64,000 bases of DNA from an uncultured Oscillospiraceae bacterium (GCA_934565795.1 CAKTIM010000002.1:99917-163916), one strand, 5' to 3'; counted from the first letter of the stretch, positions 33,989-42,882 are shown. Notes: a model not told the origin generated them from the sequence alone. Program-made: numbers and translations.

Positions 33989-34987
33989 ATGTATAATCAA
34001 TATTTGTTGACAGGGGCCACCGGCTTTTTGGGCCGGGCCGTGGCAGAGGAGCTGGTTCGCCGGGGGGCCCGGGTGCGTGGGATGGTGCTTCCGGGGGATC
34101 CGTACAGCGATTTGCTCCCGGGGGAGGTAGAAAGGGTCTCAGGGGATGTGTGTGATGAAGATGCTCTGGGGGCATTCTTCGCCCAGACTGACGGCAATAC
34201 CTGCGTGATTCACTGCGCCGGCATTGTCTCTGTGGCCTCCCGGCCCGGGGCGAAGCTCTATCAGGTCAATGTGGGGGGCACGTGGAAGCTCCTCCGGCAG
34301 TGCGTGGAGCGCAATGTGGGGCGGCTGATTCATGTCAGCTCCGTCCATGCCATTCCGGAAAAGCCCAGGGGCAGCGTAATGACGGAGGACTGTACCTTTT
34401 CCCCCGGGCTGGTGGATGGCGATTATGCCAAAAGCAAGGCCGCTGCCACCCAGCTGGTTTTGGACGCAGCCCGGCAGGGGTTGCGGGCCAATGTGGTGTT
34501 CCCCTCGGGAATCATCGGGCCGGGGGATGTGCAGGGGGGCAGCTTCACCTCCATGGTGCGGGCATTCCTCGCCGGGAAGCTCCCTCTGGCGGTTCGTGGA
34601 GGATATGACTTTGTGGATGTGCGGGATGTGGCCCGGGGAATCCTGGCCTGCGCCCAGAAGGGCACCCCCGGCAGGGGCTATATCCTGTCCGGCCACTATA
34701 TCACCATCGGCAGAATGCTGCAAATTGTGGCAAAGGCAGCAAAACAAAGGCGTCGCTCCCTCTGCCTGCCCTTGTCCCTGGCAAGGCTGGCAGCGCCTTA
34801 CTACGAAAAGCGCTGCCTGAGAGAGCATAAGCCCCTGTTTTTTACGCCGTATTCAGTGGATGTTTTGGCCTCCAATGGCCAGTTCAGCCATGGGGCTGCA
34901 TCAGAGGACTTTGCCTATCAGCCACGCCCTTTGGAAGAAACCCTGGAGGACATGACCTCCTGGATTCAGGAGGCGCAAAGGCTCTGA
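33989..34987 (+). CDS. NAD(P)-dependent epimerase/dehydratase (extended SDR)
   Basis: A 332-residue oxidoreductase of the extended short-chain dehydrogenase group, closest in style to dihydroflavonol-4-reductase-like enzymes. TGATGFLGRAVAEEL is the dinucleotide-binding glycine motif, and the active-site Tyr-Lys lies in GDYAKSKAA with the upstream Ser in HVSSVHAI. The substrate is unknown. AAAGGAGG lies a few bases before the ATG. A strong GC hairpin follows the stop. The adjacent divergent TetR-type regulator is the likely controller. Confidence 0.87.
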   Translation: MYNQYLLTGATGFLGRAVAEELVRRGARVRGMVLPGDPYSDLLPGEVERVSGDVCDEDALGAFFAQTDGNTCVIHCAGIVSVASRPGAKLYQVNVGGTWKLLRQCVERNVGRLIHVSSVHAIPEKPRGSVMTEDCTFSPGLVDGDYAKSKAAATQLVLDAARQGLRANVVFPSGIIGPGDVQGGSFTSMVRAFLAGKLPLAVRGGYDFVDVRDVARGILACAQKGTPGRGYILSGHYITIGRMLQIVAKAAKQRRRSLCLPLSLARLAAPYYEKRCLREHKPLFFTPYSVDVLASNGQFSHGAASEDFAYQPRPLEETLEDMTSWIQEAQRL

Positions 34988-34995
34988 CGCCAGCC

Positions 34996-35018
34996 CTGCT
35001 CCCCCCTGGGGGGAGCAG
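34996..35018. terminator. Hairpin between convergent SDR and TlpA-like genes
   Basis: CTGCTCCCCCC pairs with GGGGGGAGCAG around a tiny loop. The following T-stretch is short (CCCTTTTC), so it is a moderate terminator shared by both converging genes. Confidence 0.7.
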
Positions 35019-35045
35019 AGGCCCTTTTCAGCGGGAATGCCGGGG

Positions 35046-36017
35046 TTAGCCTGCATCGGCGGCGATGGCCTGGTCGATGAGCTTTTGCAGGGTGGCTGCC
35101 TGGCTCTCTTCGGTGACGGCACCCAGAATGGGCTCGCCCACGATATAGCCGTTCCGGTCTACCACATAGGTGGTGGGGAAGGCAAAGATGTTGGTGGTGA
35201 ACTTACCGGCCTCGCTGTTGGAATCGAAATACACGTTGGGATAGGTTGCGCCCTTCTTGGACAGCACTTCCTTTGCATCGGCAATGGCAGTCTCGTCGCC
35301 GTCCAGGGTGAAGCTGTTGATGCCGATGAGGGCGCCGCCCTTTTCGGCCAGAGTCTTGCTCAGGGCTTCCAGATCGGAAAGCTCACCCACACAGGGGCTG
35401 CAGGTGGTGAACCAGAAATTTACCACAGTGACGGCGTTCTTGGAGAACAGCTCGTCGCTCTTCACCACATTCCCCTCCAAATCCTTACCCTCGAAGGCAG
35501 GGAACTTCTGCATGGCACTGTCGGCGGGAACGCTCATGCCGCCGCCCATGCTGGTGTCTACAATGTTGGGGTACTTCTCCTCCAGGGCGGTGAGCTGGTT
35601 TTCAATCCGGCTGATTTCGGCAGCACCTTCCTTCAGCATAGCCAACTCATCATCGGTGAACTCCTTCTTAGCGGACTCAATGGTGTCCAGCAGGAAGTCG
35701 CCGTAGTTCTTGCCGTCCTCCAGCATGGCCATGCCCTTGTCGGCGCTGAGGAAGACCTTCTCCCACAGGGCGGTATTCTCGGAAAGAATCTCATTTTCCC
35801 GGTTCATCAGGGAGTTATACAGGGCGGTGGCCTCCTCCTCGTTCTTCGGCTCCTCGCTGTCAGCTTCGGTGGCAGCCTCGGTGGTGTCAGCTGCGGCTGC
35901 CTCGGTGGTTGCGGTTTCGGGGGTCTTGGCTGCGTCCTTAGCGCCGCAGGCGGCCAGTGCCAGTACCATCAGGGTAGCCAGCAGCAGTGCGGTAAGTTTT
36001 TTAATGTTGATGTTCAT
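35046..36017 (-). CDS. TlpA-like thioredoxin-fold lipoprotein
   Basis: A 323-residue exported lipoprotein. The signal peptide ends at the lipobox LAAC, followed by an Ala/Thr/Glu linker and a helical region (~60-150). The C-terminal half is a TlpA/ResA-type redoxin domain with VNFWFTTCSPCVGEL, so the active site is CSPC, and a cis-Pro loop FAFPTTYVVD. It should reduce disulfides or other substrates outside the membrane. The ATG at 36017 has GGAGG upstream and overlaps the 4Fe-4S gene by ATGA. Electrons may come from that membrane partner. Confidence 0.9.
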   Translation of the reverse strand: MNINIKKLTALLLATLMVLALAACGAKDAAKTPETATTEAAAADTTEAATEADSEEPKNEEEATALYNSLMNRENEILSENTALWEKVFLSADKGMAMLEDGKNYGDFLLDTIESAKKEFTDDELAMLKEGAAEISRIENQLTALEEKYPNIVDTSMGGGMSVPADSAMQKFPAFEGKDLEGNVVKSDELFSKNAVTVVNFWFTTCSPCVGELSDLEALSKTLAEKGGALIGINSFTLDGDETAIADAKEVLSKKGATYPNVYFDSNSEAGKFTTNIFAFPTTYVVDRNGYIVGEPILGAVTEESQAATLQKLIDQAIAADAG

Positions 36018-36922
36018 TTTGTTTCCTCCGTATTTGATTTTGTGATTTTTTCTTTTCCGTCTCCAAATCCGTAGTGGAAGCGGATGGCATTTGTGGGACA
36101 GGCCCGGATGCACATGCCGCAGCGGATGCATTCGGTGTGATTGGGACTTTTGGTTACGTCCACGTCCATTTTGCAGCTCCTGGCGCATTTTCCGCAGGAG
36201 ATGCATTTATTGGCATCCACCTTGATTTGGAAGAGGGATACTTTGTTAAGCAGGGCGTAAAATGCGCCCAGGGGGCAAAGCCACTTGCAGAAGGGGCGAT
36301 AGAACACCACACTCAGCACCACCACAGTCAGAAGAATGCTGAATTTCCAGGTGAATAGCTTGCCCAGCGCCGTGCGAATACCGGAATTGACAATGGATAG
36401 GGGAATTGCTCCCTCCAGCACGCCCTGGGGGCAGAGGTATTTGCAGAAGAAGGGGTCACCCATGCCCACATCGTTTACCGCCAGAGCCGGCAGCAGGAAG
36501 ACCATTACCACCAGAACCGCATACTTCAGAAAGGTCAGGGGCTTGAGCTTCTTGGTGGAGAGCTTCTTTGTGGGGATTTTATGCAGCAGCTCCTGCAGCC
36601 AGCCAAAGGGGCACAGGAAGCCACAGATAAACCGCCCCAGCAGCACCCCCAGCAGAATGAGAATGCCGGTGATATAATAGCAGAAGTGGAATTTCGATGA
36701 CCCCACCACCGCCTGAAACGCCCCAATGGGGCAGGCCCCGGATGCTGCGGGGCAGGAGTAGCAGTTCAGACCCGGCACGCAGACGGTTTTTCCGGGGCCC
36801 TGGTAAAGCCGCCCCTTCCAAAAATTCGGCAGGTGCCAGTTTGTGAGCAGCGTTGCCCCTGCCTGAATCCACCCACGGAAGCGGGCCAGGGACTGGGAAA
36901 TTCCGGAAGTTTTCTTATCCAA
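36014..36922 (-). CDS. Membrane 4Fe-4S protein (NapH/YccM/CcoG-like)
   Basis: A 302-residue integral protein with about five membrane segments and cysteine motifs on their edges, including [22 protein letters not shown] and CKYLCPQG plus CKWLCPLGA. The C-terminal ferredoxin part has [11 protein letters not shown] and [15 protein letters not shown] for two 4Fe-4S clusters. It most likely passes electrons across the membrane. A TTG at 36922 is chosen since GGAG is ten bases upstream; a GTG at 36931 is an alternative. It overlaps the CXXC peptide gene upstream and the TlpA-like gene downstream. Confidence 0.88.
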   Translation of the reverse strand: MDKKTSGISQSLARFRGWIQAGATLLTNWHLPNFWKGRLYQGPGKTVCVPGLNCYSCPAASGACPIGAFQAVVGSSKFHFCYYITGILILLGVLLGRFICGFLCPFGWLQELLHKIPTKKLSTKKLKPLTFLKYAVLVVMVFLLPALAVNDVGMGDPFFCKYLCPQGVLEGAIPLSIVNSGIRTALGKLFTWKFSILLTVVVLSVVFYRPFCKWLCPLGAFYALLNKVSLFQIKVDANKCISCGKCARSCKMDVDVTKSPNHTECIRCGMCIRACPTNAIRFHYGFGDGKEKITKSNTEETK

Positions 36923-37061
36923 TACCCACACACTCCAGACATAGTTTGATGGCCTTGCTCAGCACCGTTGCTGCCTCGCCCCGCAGAGCGCCATAGCACA
37001 CCATGGCCACCCCGGCAGCCAGGAGCACCGCCTGGGCAACGGCTTTTTTTGATAGAGACAA
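36915..37061 (-). CDS. CD1871A-type small CXXC membrane peptide
   Basis: A 48-residue protein with one hydrophobic segment (~8-25), then [21 protein letters not shown] with a terminal CLEC motif. It matches the CD1871A family of small CXXC peptides described in Clostridia, which are often found beside membrane 4Fe-4S proteins. The TTG at 37061 has AAAGGAG eight bases upstream; longer frames lack a site. It is the first gene of the three-gene redox operon and overlaps the next gene by several bases. Confidence 0.75.
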   Translation of the reverse strand: MSLSKKAVAQAVLLAAGVAMVCYGALRGEAATVLSKAIKLCLECVGIG

Positions 37062-37088
37062 TTTGCTCACTCCTTTCGTTACGCCCCC

Positions 37089-37122
37089 ATTGTAGCACAT
37101 GGATGTTAAGATCTTTGTTAAG
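37089..37122 (-). promoter_or_regulatory. Redox-operon promoter with OmpR-type direct repeats in place of a -35
   Basis: On the minus strand TACAAT (37089-37094) has no -35 at the right distance. Instead two GTTAAG direct repeats (37105-37110 and 37117-37122, 12 bp apart on the plus strand) cover that position. This is the layout of promoters activated by OmpR/PhoB-type regulators, and the divergent gene encodes one. Confidence 0.6.
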
Positions 37123-37131
37123 AAAAGAAAA

Positions 37132-37163
37132 TTAACAGAAATCTTATGCTTCTGTGCTATAAT
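37132..37163 (+). promoter_or_regulatory. Promoter of the two-component operon (weak -35)
   Basis: A consensus TATAAT (37158-37163) lies 20 bp after TTAACA (37132-37137). The wide spacing suggests a weak or regulated promoter. Confidence 0.5.
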
Positions 37164-37198
37164 GAAACCGTTACTAGATTACAGTGCGGGAGGATAGT

Positions 37199-37876
37199 AT
37201 GCGTATTCTTGTGGTAGAAGATGAACGTGCGCTTTGCCAGACCATTGTCCGCAGTCTGCGCCGTCTTGCCTATAGCGTAGATCCCTGCTATGACGGGAAC
37301 ACGGCAATGGAGCTGCTGGGCTCGGAGCAGTATGATTTGGTGCTTCTGGATTTGAACCTGCCAGGGGCGGATGGAATGACGGTGCTGCGCACCCTGCGGC
37401 AGACCGACCGGAATACAAAGGTGCTTATCCTTTCGGCACGCAGTGAGGTGGCCGATAAGGTGGAGGGCCTGGATGCCGGAGCCAACGACTATCTGGCCAA
37501 GCCCTTCCATCTGGAGGAGTTGGAGGCCCGGATTCGCAGCCTGACCCTACGGCAGTTCACCCAGAACGATGTGGTGCTGACCTGCGGGCCCCTGTCCTTT
37601 GATACCAAGTCCCGCACAGCCAATGCTGCCGGGCAGCCTCTGACCCTGACCCGGAAGGAGACAGGGATTCTGGAATACCTGATGCTCCATCGGGGCCGCC
37701 CGGTGAGCCAGGAGGAGCTGATGGAGCATGTGTGGGACAACAGCGTGGATAATTTCAGCAATTCCATCCGGGTACATATTTCCGCCCTGCGGAAGAAGCT
37801 GCGCACGGCGCTGGGGTATGACCCTGTCCGCAACCGCATCGGCGAGGGGTACGTGATGGAGGAGGAAAAGCCATGA
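37199..37876 (+). CDS. OmpR-family response regulator
   Basis: A 225-residue regulator with a receiver domain (~1-115) holding EDE, the phospho-acceptor in VLLDLNLPG and the conserved Lys in YLAKPF. The C-terminal winged helix contains RLTLTRKE-like TLTRKETGILEYLM and RVHISALRKKL. GGGAGG precedes the ATG at 37199. It overlaps the kinase gene by ATGA. The adjacent divergent redox operon and the GTTAAG direct repeats between them make that operon its likely target. Confidence 0.93.
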   Translation: MRILVVEDERALCQTIVRSLRRLAYSVDPCYDGNTAMELLGSEQYDLVLLDLNLPGADGMTVLRTLRQTDRNTKVLILSARSEVADKVEGLDAGANDYLAKPFHLEELEARIRSLTLRQFTQNDVVLTCGPLSFDTKSRTANAAGQPLTLTRKETGILEYLMLHRGRPVSQEELMEHVWDNSVDNFSNSIRVHISALRKKLRTALGYDPVRNRIGEGYVMEEEKP

Positions 37877-39003
37877 AGAAACTGTCGCTGCAATGGCGGA
37901 TAACGTTAATGACGGCGCTGCTCATCGGCCTCACCTGCGCGGTGATGAACTGGCTGATTGGCTGCTCCGGCAGGCACTATATGGATTCCATCGGAACCTA
38001 TCTGTTCGCCTCCGGTGATATGGCGGAGGGGGAGCCGGACTACTTTGACCTCGGCCGCAGCGGGCCGGACCAGGATTTGACCATTGTGATTTACGGGGCC
38101 CAAACCTCCTTTACCGCCACCAACTGGTATATCACGGCGGCGGTGACCCTGCTCAGCGGCATTCTCGCCTATTTTGTCAGCGGCCATGCCCTGCGCCCTC
38201 TGCGCAGCTTTGTGGCAAAGGTGGAGCGGGTGCAGCCCAACAATCTGGGAGATATGAAGATTACCGAAGAGGTGCTGCCGGATTTTCGGCAGTTTGCCAA
38301 TTCCTTCAATCAGATGCTGGACCGGCTGGATGAGGGCTTTGCCGACCAGCGCCAGTTTGCCGGGAATGCCGCCCACGAACTGCGCACCCCCCTGGCACTG
38401 ATGCAGGCCCAGCTGGAGCTTTTCTCCGCTGAGCATCCCAATGTGCACCCGGAGACGGTGGATTTTCTCCGCCTCCTGGGAGAGCAGACAGAGCGGATGA
38501 CCCAGATGACAAAAACGCTTCTGGAAATGAGTGCCCTTCGGGCCGTGCCCTGCAACGACCGAATTGAGATAGCCCCCATGGTGGAGGAGATCTTCACCGA
38601 CCTTGCCCCGCTGGCAGAAAAGAGGGGGATTTCCCTGGTGCAGGAGGGCGACGGCATCATTACCGGCAGCGACACCCTGATTTACCGGCTCCTGTTTAAT
38701 TTAATGGAGAATGCCATTCGGTACAACCGCCCCAACGGAACGGTGTGCATATCCACATCCGAAGGGGAGAAAGCGCTGGTTATCCGGATTGCGGACACCG
38801 GATGCGGCATCCCGGAGGCTCACTGGCGGAGTATTTTCCAGCCCTTTTTCCGGGTAGACAAGTCCCGCAGCCGGGAATACGGCGGCGTGGGCCTGGGGCT
38901 GTCACTGGTGTGGGAGATTGCCTCCCTCCACGGTGGCTCGGTGCAGGTGGAGAAAAGCTCGGAAAACGGCACCACCATAGCGGTGGAGATACCGAAGACA
39001 TAA
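37873..39003 (+). CDS. Sensor histidine kinase
   Basis: A 376-residue membrane kinase partner of the response regulator before it. Two transmembrane segments (~12-32 and ~87-107) flank a short external loop. A HAMP region follows, then the H-box NAAHELRTPLALM, the N-box LLFNLMENAIRYN, ADTGCGI and GVGLGLSLV. The external sensing region is only ~50 residues, so the stimulus could be sensed in the membrane. Co-transcribed with the regulator (ATGA overlap). Confidence 0.93.
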   Translation: MKKLSLQWRITLMTALLIGLTCAVMNWLIGCSGRHYMDSIGTYLFASGDMAEGEPDYFDLGRSGPDQDLTIVIYGAQTSFTATNWYITAAVTLLSGILAYFVSGHALRPLRSFVAKVERVQPNNLGDMKITEEVLPDFRQFANSFNQMLDRLDEGFADQRQFAGNAAHELRTPLALMQAQLELFSAEHPNVHPETVDFLRLLGEQTERMTQMTKTLLEMSALRAVPCNDRIEIAPMVEEIFTDLAPLAEKRGISLVQEGDGIITGSDTLIYRLLFNLMENAIRYNRPNGTVCISTSEGEKALVIRIADTGCGIPEAHWRSIFQPFFRVDKSRSREYGGVGLGLSLVWEIASLHGGSVQVEKSSENGTTIAVEIPKT

Positions 39004-39052
39004 AAGGTTTTTTGATTTGCAGAGTTGTACCGATGCAATCCCATTAAATCAT

Positions 39053-39131
39053 AACCACCACTGAAGTGGTGGTTTGCAAAAGCCCTAGAAGGGCTAATGG
39101 CAGGCTTCGGGCGCATTTTGCAACGCGCCCG
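39053..39131. repeat. Cluster of three hairpins (possible IS200/IS605-type remnant)
   Basis: AACCACCACT/AGTGGTGGTT (39053-39074) is followed by AGCCCT-AGA-AGGGCT (39081-39095) and a CGGGCGC/GCGCCCG stem (about 39108-39131). Small stable hairpins in series at this spacing resemble the ends of IS200/IS605 elements, but no transposase remains. The last stem could also terminate the kinase transcript. Confidence 0.45.
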
Positions 39132-39139
39132 ACAATAGC

Positions 39140-39649
39140 CTATTGATGCAGCTTTGATACGTATTCTTTCAGGGCTGCCACATCCCTGGCCTGGAGGAAC
39201 ATTCTCTGGGTGGTGGCGTGCTTTGGCTCCGAAATGAGCCGGAGCGTGTCTTCCAGCGTGTGCCACTGGACGGCTGTTCCGTTTTTGATTTCAGCCTCTG
39301 TCAATTGTGCAGCCTGCGCGGGATGGTCGGTGGTGACTACATAGTAATAGGAGCGGCATGTGTAATCCTGATGGGCGCGGTTTTCGCAGACAAATCCCAG
39401 CTCCTCTATATGGTCGCAGGAGCACCCGGTTTCCTCAAAAATTTCTCGCCGCAACGCGGCAAGAGAATCTTCTCCCTCTTCGATACCGCCTCCGGGCAAA
39501 CTGTAAAGGCCAAATTTCTCTGCGTACATCACAGCGTACAGTCCGTCCCGATTCTTTACGATTGCACGTGCTGTCAGCCTTGGCGGCCGCGTGGATGTGC
39601 CATCCAATCCCAGGATCATTTTATCGGTTATTTCACACAGGCATTTCAT
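39140..39649 (-). CDS. Nudix hydrolase
   Basis: A 169-residue hydrolase of nucleoside diphosphate derivatives. The Nudix box begins GGGIEEGEDSLAALRREI and continues FEETG, matching GX5EX7REUXEEXGU. The substrate is unknown. The ATG at 39649 is chosen because GGTGG lies eight bases upstream; the open frame extends to 39745 without a better site. It converges on the hairpin cluster after the kinase gene. Confidence 0.83.
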   Translation of the reverse strand: MKCLCEITDKMILGLDGTSTRPPRLTARAIVKNRDGLYAVMYAEKFGLYSLPGGGIEEGEDSLAALRREIFEETGCSCDHIEELGFVCENRAHQDYTCRSYYYVVTTDHPAQAAQLTEAEIKNGTAVQWHTLEDTLRLISEPKHATTQRMFLQARDVAALKEYVSKLHQ

Positions 39650-39835
39650 ATACGATTCCACCCATCTTTGATTAAATCGGATTTCGGAGCCGTCATAATA
39701 CGGGTAAAAGCCCGTCGGTGTCCCACCGGCGATATCCTGCTCCATTTTGGCTTTGATTTACGCTTGAATCTCTTTCAAAGTTCTCTGCCTGCTGGGTAAA
39801 TGATTTCTGAATCTCAGTCTGGTGTGCAGATTTCA

Positions 39836-40369
39836 TTACAGCGCCGTTCCTTTCTTTGGGATGTAGAATTGATTCATATCTGCCTGCTCCAATTCCAGGA
39901 GCTTATATTTCTTGTCGATGCCGCCCGCGTAGCCTGTCAGGCTGCCATCCGCCCCCACGACCCGGTGGCAGGGGATGATGATGGAAATCTCATTGTGCCC
40001 CACCGCGCCGCCCACCGCCTGAGCGGACATTCTGGTCAGCCCCTGCTGGGATGCAAGCTGCCGGGCAATATCCCCATAGGTAATGGTCTGGCCGTAGGGA
40101 ATCTGCAAGAGAATCTTCCACACGGTCTGACGAAATGGAGTGCCGACCGGGTGCAGCGGCGGAAGCCAGTCCGGCCCGCTGCCCGAAAAATAAAAATCAA
40201 GCCAGCGCCTGGTCTGCGAAAGGACGGGGGAGTCCTGCTCAATATGCTCCTTGGGCAAATGATCGGCAAAGTATTTTTCCCCATCAAACCACAAGCCGGT
40301 CAGCCCGACCTCATCCGCCGCCAGCAGAATGCCGCCCAGCGGCGAATCATAGTGTTGCGTAAATGTCAT
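39836..40369 (-). CDS. ogt: Methylated-DNA--protein-cysteine methyltransferase
   Basis: A 177-residue suicide repair protein that removes O6-alkyl groups from guanine onto its own Cys. The acceptor motif is IIIPCHRVVG, followed by LTGYAGG, with the helix-turn-helix region PYGQTITYGDIARQLA before it. The ATG at 40369 follows AGGGGTG; a longer frame to 40438 has no good site. It stands between the Nudix gene and the rpsI terminator and appears monocistronic. Confidence 0.93.
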   Translation of the reverse strand: MTFTQHYDSPLGGILLAADEVGLTGLWFDGEKYFADHLPKEHIEQDSPVLSQTRRWLDFYFSGSGPDWLPPLHPVGTPFRQTVWKILLQIPYGQTITYGDIARQLASQQGLTRMSAQAVGGAVGHNEISIIIPCHRVVGADGSLTGYAGGIDKKYKLLELEQADMNQFYIPKKGTAL

Positions 40370-40540
40370 TGTGTGCACCCCTGTTTCCTCGACCTGAAAT
40401 ACGTAATCGATGCGAAATAAACTCCCTTTATAGAACATTATATCGTATTTTTTAGCAATAGTCCAGCCAATATTTCAAAGGGACGAGAGAACACTGTGCG
40501 CAATTTGAACCTGTTCGTTTGGTGATGGGGAAAATGGAAT

Positions 40541-40569
40541 ATCCCCGGAATCTCGAAGACTCCGGGGAT
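40541..40569 (-). terminator. Terminator of the rplM-rpsI operon
   Basis: ATCCCCGGA and TCCGGGGAT form the base of a hairpin just after rpsI. The downstream T-rich tract on the minus strand is short. Confidence 0.75.
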
Positions 40570-40600
40570 CTGATATAAACTCGAAAGAACGACCTGACGA

Positions 40601-41005
40601 TCAGCGCTTGCTGAACTGAGGAGCCCGACGGGCGGCCTTCAAGCCGTACTTCTTTCTTTCCTTCATTCTGGGGTCGCGGGTCATGAAGCCAGCGGCCTTC
40701 AGAGCGGGGCGGTACTCGGGGTTCATGACGACCAGAGCGCGGGCGATGCCGTGACGGATGGCGCCAGCCTGGCCGGAGACACCGCCGCCGGCAACGGAAA
40801 CAACGATGTCGACCTTGCCCAGCTGCTCGGTGGTAGCCAGGGGCTGACGGACGATCAGCTTCAGGGTCTCAAGGCCAAAGTAATCGTCGATGTCACGGCC
40901 GTTGATGGTGATGGAGCCGGTGCCGTTCTCGTAAACGCGAACGCGGGCGATGCTGGACTTACGACGGCCGGTGCCGTAAAAATACTTTTTCTTGCTCTCG
41001 TACAT
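40601..41005 (-). CDS. rpsI: 30S ribosomal protein S9
   Basis: A 134-residue small-subunit protein whose C-terminal tail reaches the P-site tRNA. It has [14 protein letters not shown] at the N-terminus, the [15 protein letters not shown] block and the conserved basic end RRAPQFSKR. It follows rplM by 16 bp in the universal rplM-rpsI order. A ribosome site lies in that gap (GGAGGTAAC). A terminator follows. Confidence 0.98.
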   Translation of the reverse strand: MYESKKKYFYGTGRRKSSIARVRVYENGTGSITINGRDIDDYFGLETLKLIVRQPLATTEQLGKVDIVVSVAGGGVSGQAGAIRHGIARALVVMNPEYRPALKAAGFMTRDPRMKERKKYGLKAARRAPQFSKR

Positions 41006-41021
41006 ACTATGTTACCTCCAA

Positions 41022-41453
41022 TTAGTCCAGAGTCCAGGCTTCGGGCTTCTGGGCAGCATGAGGATGCTCAGCGCCCTTGTACAGGTGCAGGCGGGTCATG
41101 CAGCTGCGGCCCAGGGTGTTCTTGGGCAGCATGCCCTTGACGGCCAGCTCCATAGCATAGTCGGAGCGCTTCTCCATCATGGTGCGCGCCTTGGTCTCCT
41201 TCAGACCGCCGATCCAGCCGGAGACGCGATAGTAGACCTTCTGCTCGGCCTTTTTGCCGGTCAGGACAGCCTTGTCGGTGTTGATAATGATGACATTGTC
41301 GCCGCAGTCAACATTGGGGGTAAAATCGACCTTGTGCTTGCCGCGCAGCAGGCTGGCAGCGATAACAGCAGTGCGGCCCAGGGGCTTACCGGCTGCATCG
41401 ATGACATACCACTTACGCTCCAGGGTCTCCTTCTTAGCGAGGGTAGTGGACAT
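41022..41453 (-). CDS. rplM: 50S ribosomal protein L13
   Basis: A 143-residue early-assembly protein of the large subunit. Typical blocks are KWYVIDAAGKPLGR, KHKVDFTPNVDCGDNVIIIN and MLPKNTLGRSCMTRLHLYKG. The ATG at 41453 has GGAGG seven bases upstream, and longer frames run into the promoter. It is the first gene of the rplM-rpsI operon. Confidence 0.98.
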   Translation of the reverse strand: MSTTLAKKETLERKWYVIDAAGKPLGRTAVIAASLLRGKHKVDFTPNVDCGDNVIIINTDKAVLTGKKAEQKVYYRVSGWIGGLKETKARTMMEKRSDYAMELAVKGMLPKNTLGRSCMTRLHLYKGAEHPHAAQKPEAWTLD

Positions 41454-41529
41454 ATGCGTTCCTCCAATTAGGTAAAATATTTTGACAATTTCACGTATTT
41501 GCAGTACAATAGCCTGCGAACACCTCAGT

Positions 41530-41558
41530 TTTATATCATATTCAAAATTAATTGTCAA
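41530..41558 (-). promoter_or_regulatory. Promoter of rplM-rpsI
   Basis: On the minus strand TTGACA (41553-41558) and TATAAA (41530-41535) are 17 bp apart. The leader to rplM is about 70 nt. Confidence 0.85.
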
Positions 41559-41677
41559 CAGCAATTTCAAAAAAATCTGCGCAGCGCAGGATAAACTTTC
41601 AAATGCTTTCAAAAGCTCTTGAATGCTCTCTTATTCTCATGCCGCATTTTTCTTTATTTTAGGAGGAAAACCATACA

Positions 41678-42418
41678 ATGCAAAAACTTATGGGCCTCGT
41701 CCGCCGGTGCGTGGAGGACTATAGAATGATCGAAGCGGGGGACAGGATCGCCGTCGGTGTGTCCGGCGGAAAGGATTCTCTCGTTCTGCTGACGCTACTG
41801 GCAGGCCTTCGGAGCTACTATAACAAGCCCTTTCAGCTCGGCGCCATCACCGTTGACATGGGTCTTGGCATGGACTACAGCGAGATTGATGCGCTGTGCC
41901 GGAAGCTGGAGGTGCCCTATACCGTTGTCAAGACGGAGATCGGCCCCATTATTTTTGACTACCGCAAGGAGAAGAATCCCTGCTCCATGTGCTCCAAAAT
42001 GCGCCGGGGCGCGCTGAATCAGGCACTGCTGGAGCAGGGCTATAACAAGCTGGCTCTGGGGCATCACTACGACGACGCGGTGGAGACCTTTGCTATGTCC
42101 CTGATTTTTGAGGGACGGATCAGCTGCTTCCAGCCGGTGACCAATTTGGATCGCACCGGCGTTGTCCAGATTCGCCCCATGCTGTACATCCATGAGAAAA
42201 CAGTGGATCACTTTGCCCGGCAGCAGGGCCTGCCGGTGCTGACAAACCGCTGCCCGGTGGACAAGCACACCAAGCGGGAGGAGGTCAAGGATCTGATTTT
42301 TGACCTGGTAAAGACCTACCCCGACCTGAAGGGGCGGATTTTTGGTGCCATGCAGCGCTACCCCCTGGCAGCGTGGGAACCCCAGGGGCGCTATAAGCGG
42401 CCGAAGGACGAGGAGTAA
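41678..42418 (+). CDS. TtcA-like PP-loop tRNA thiolation enzyme
   Basis: A 246-residue ATP pyrophosphatase-type protein. The PP-loop SGGKDS is at ~29-34, the first Cys pair is in PCSMCSKMRRG, and LALGHHYDDAVET matches TtcA, which makes 2-thiocytidine in tRNA using a 4Fe-4S cluster. Other clostridial members of this group may modify a different base. AGGAGG precedes the ATG. The Nudix gene follows after 2 bp, so they are probably co-expressed. Confidence 0.87.
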   Translation: MQKLMGLVRRCVEDYRMIEAGDRIAVGVSGGKDSLVLLTLLAGLRSYYNKPFQLGAITVDMGLGMDYSEIDALCRKLEVPYTVVKTEIGPIIFDYRKEKNPCSMCSKMRRGALNQALLEQGYNKLALGHHYDDAVETFAMSLIFEGRISCFQPVTNLDRTGVVQIRPMLYIHEKTVDHFARQQGLPVLTNRCPVDKHTKREEVKDLIFDLVKTYPDLKGRIFGAMQRYPLAAWEPQGRYKRPKDEE

Positions 42419-42420
42419 TT

Positions 42421-42882
42421 ATGGGCTATATCATGGATTTGCGGAAAATCGTAGGCCACCGAACCCTCTTACAGGTGGGGGCCAGCGTGATTGTGGAGGA
42501 TGCCCAGGGACGCGTGCTGCTGCAAAAGCGGACGGATAACCACTGCTGGGGCTATCCCGGCGGCTCTACGGAGCTGGATGAGCGGGTGGAGGACGCGGCG
42601 GCACGGGAGCTTCTGGAGGAAACCGGGCTGGTAGCTGAAAAACTGGAGCTGTTCGGCGTTTTCTCCGGCCCGGAGCTGCACTATGTCTACCCCAACGGAG
42701 ACGAGGTATCCAACATTGACGTGGTGTTTCTCTGCCGGGCATATTCCGGCACCCTGCACTGCCAGCAGGAGGAATCGGAGGCGCTGCGCTTCTTTGCACC
42801 GGGGGAGCTGCCGGAGCAGCTTTCACCGCCCATTGTCATCCCGCTGAGAACCTGGGAGTGGAAGCGCCTCGGGCAGGAATAA
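42421..42882 (+). CDS. Nudix hydrolase
   Basis: A 153-residue hydrolase with the Nudix box GGSTELDERVEDAAAREL followed by LEETGL. The substrate is unknown; it groups loosely with 8-oxo-dGTP or nucleotide-sugar diphosphatases. GAGGAG overlaps the end of the ttcA-like gene. A second in-frame ATG four codons later is possible. A small membrane-protein gene follows after 50 bp. Confidence 0.87.
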   Translation: MGYIMDLRKIVGHRTLLQVGASVIVEDAQGRVLLQKRTDNHCWGYPGGSTELDERVEDAAARELLEETGLVAEKLELFGVFSGPELHYVYPNGDEVSNIDVVFLCRAYSGTLHCQQEESEALRFFAPGELPEQLSPPIVIPLRTWEWKRLGQE

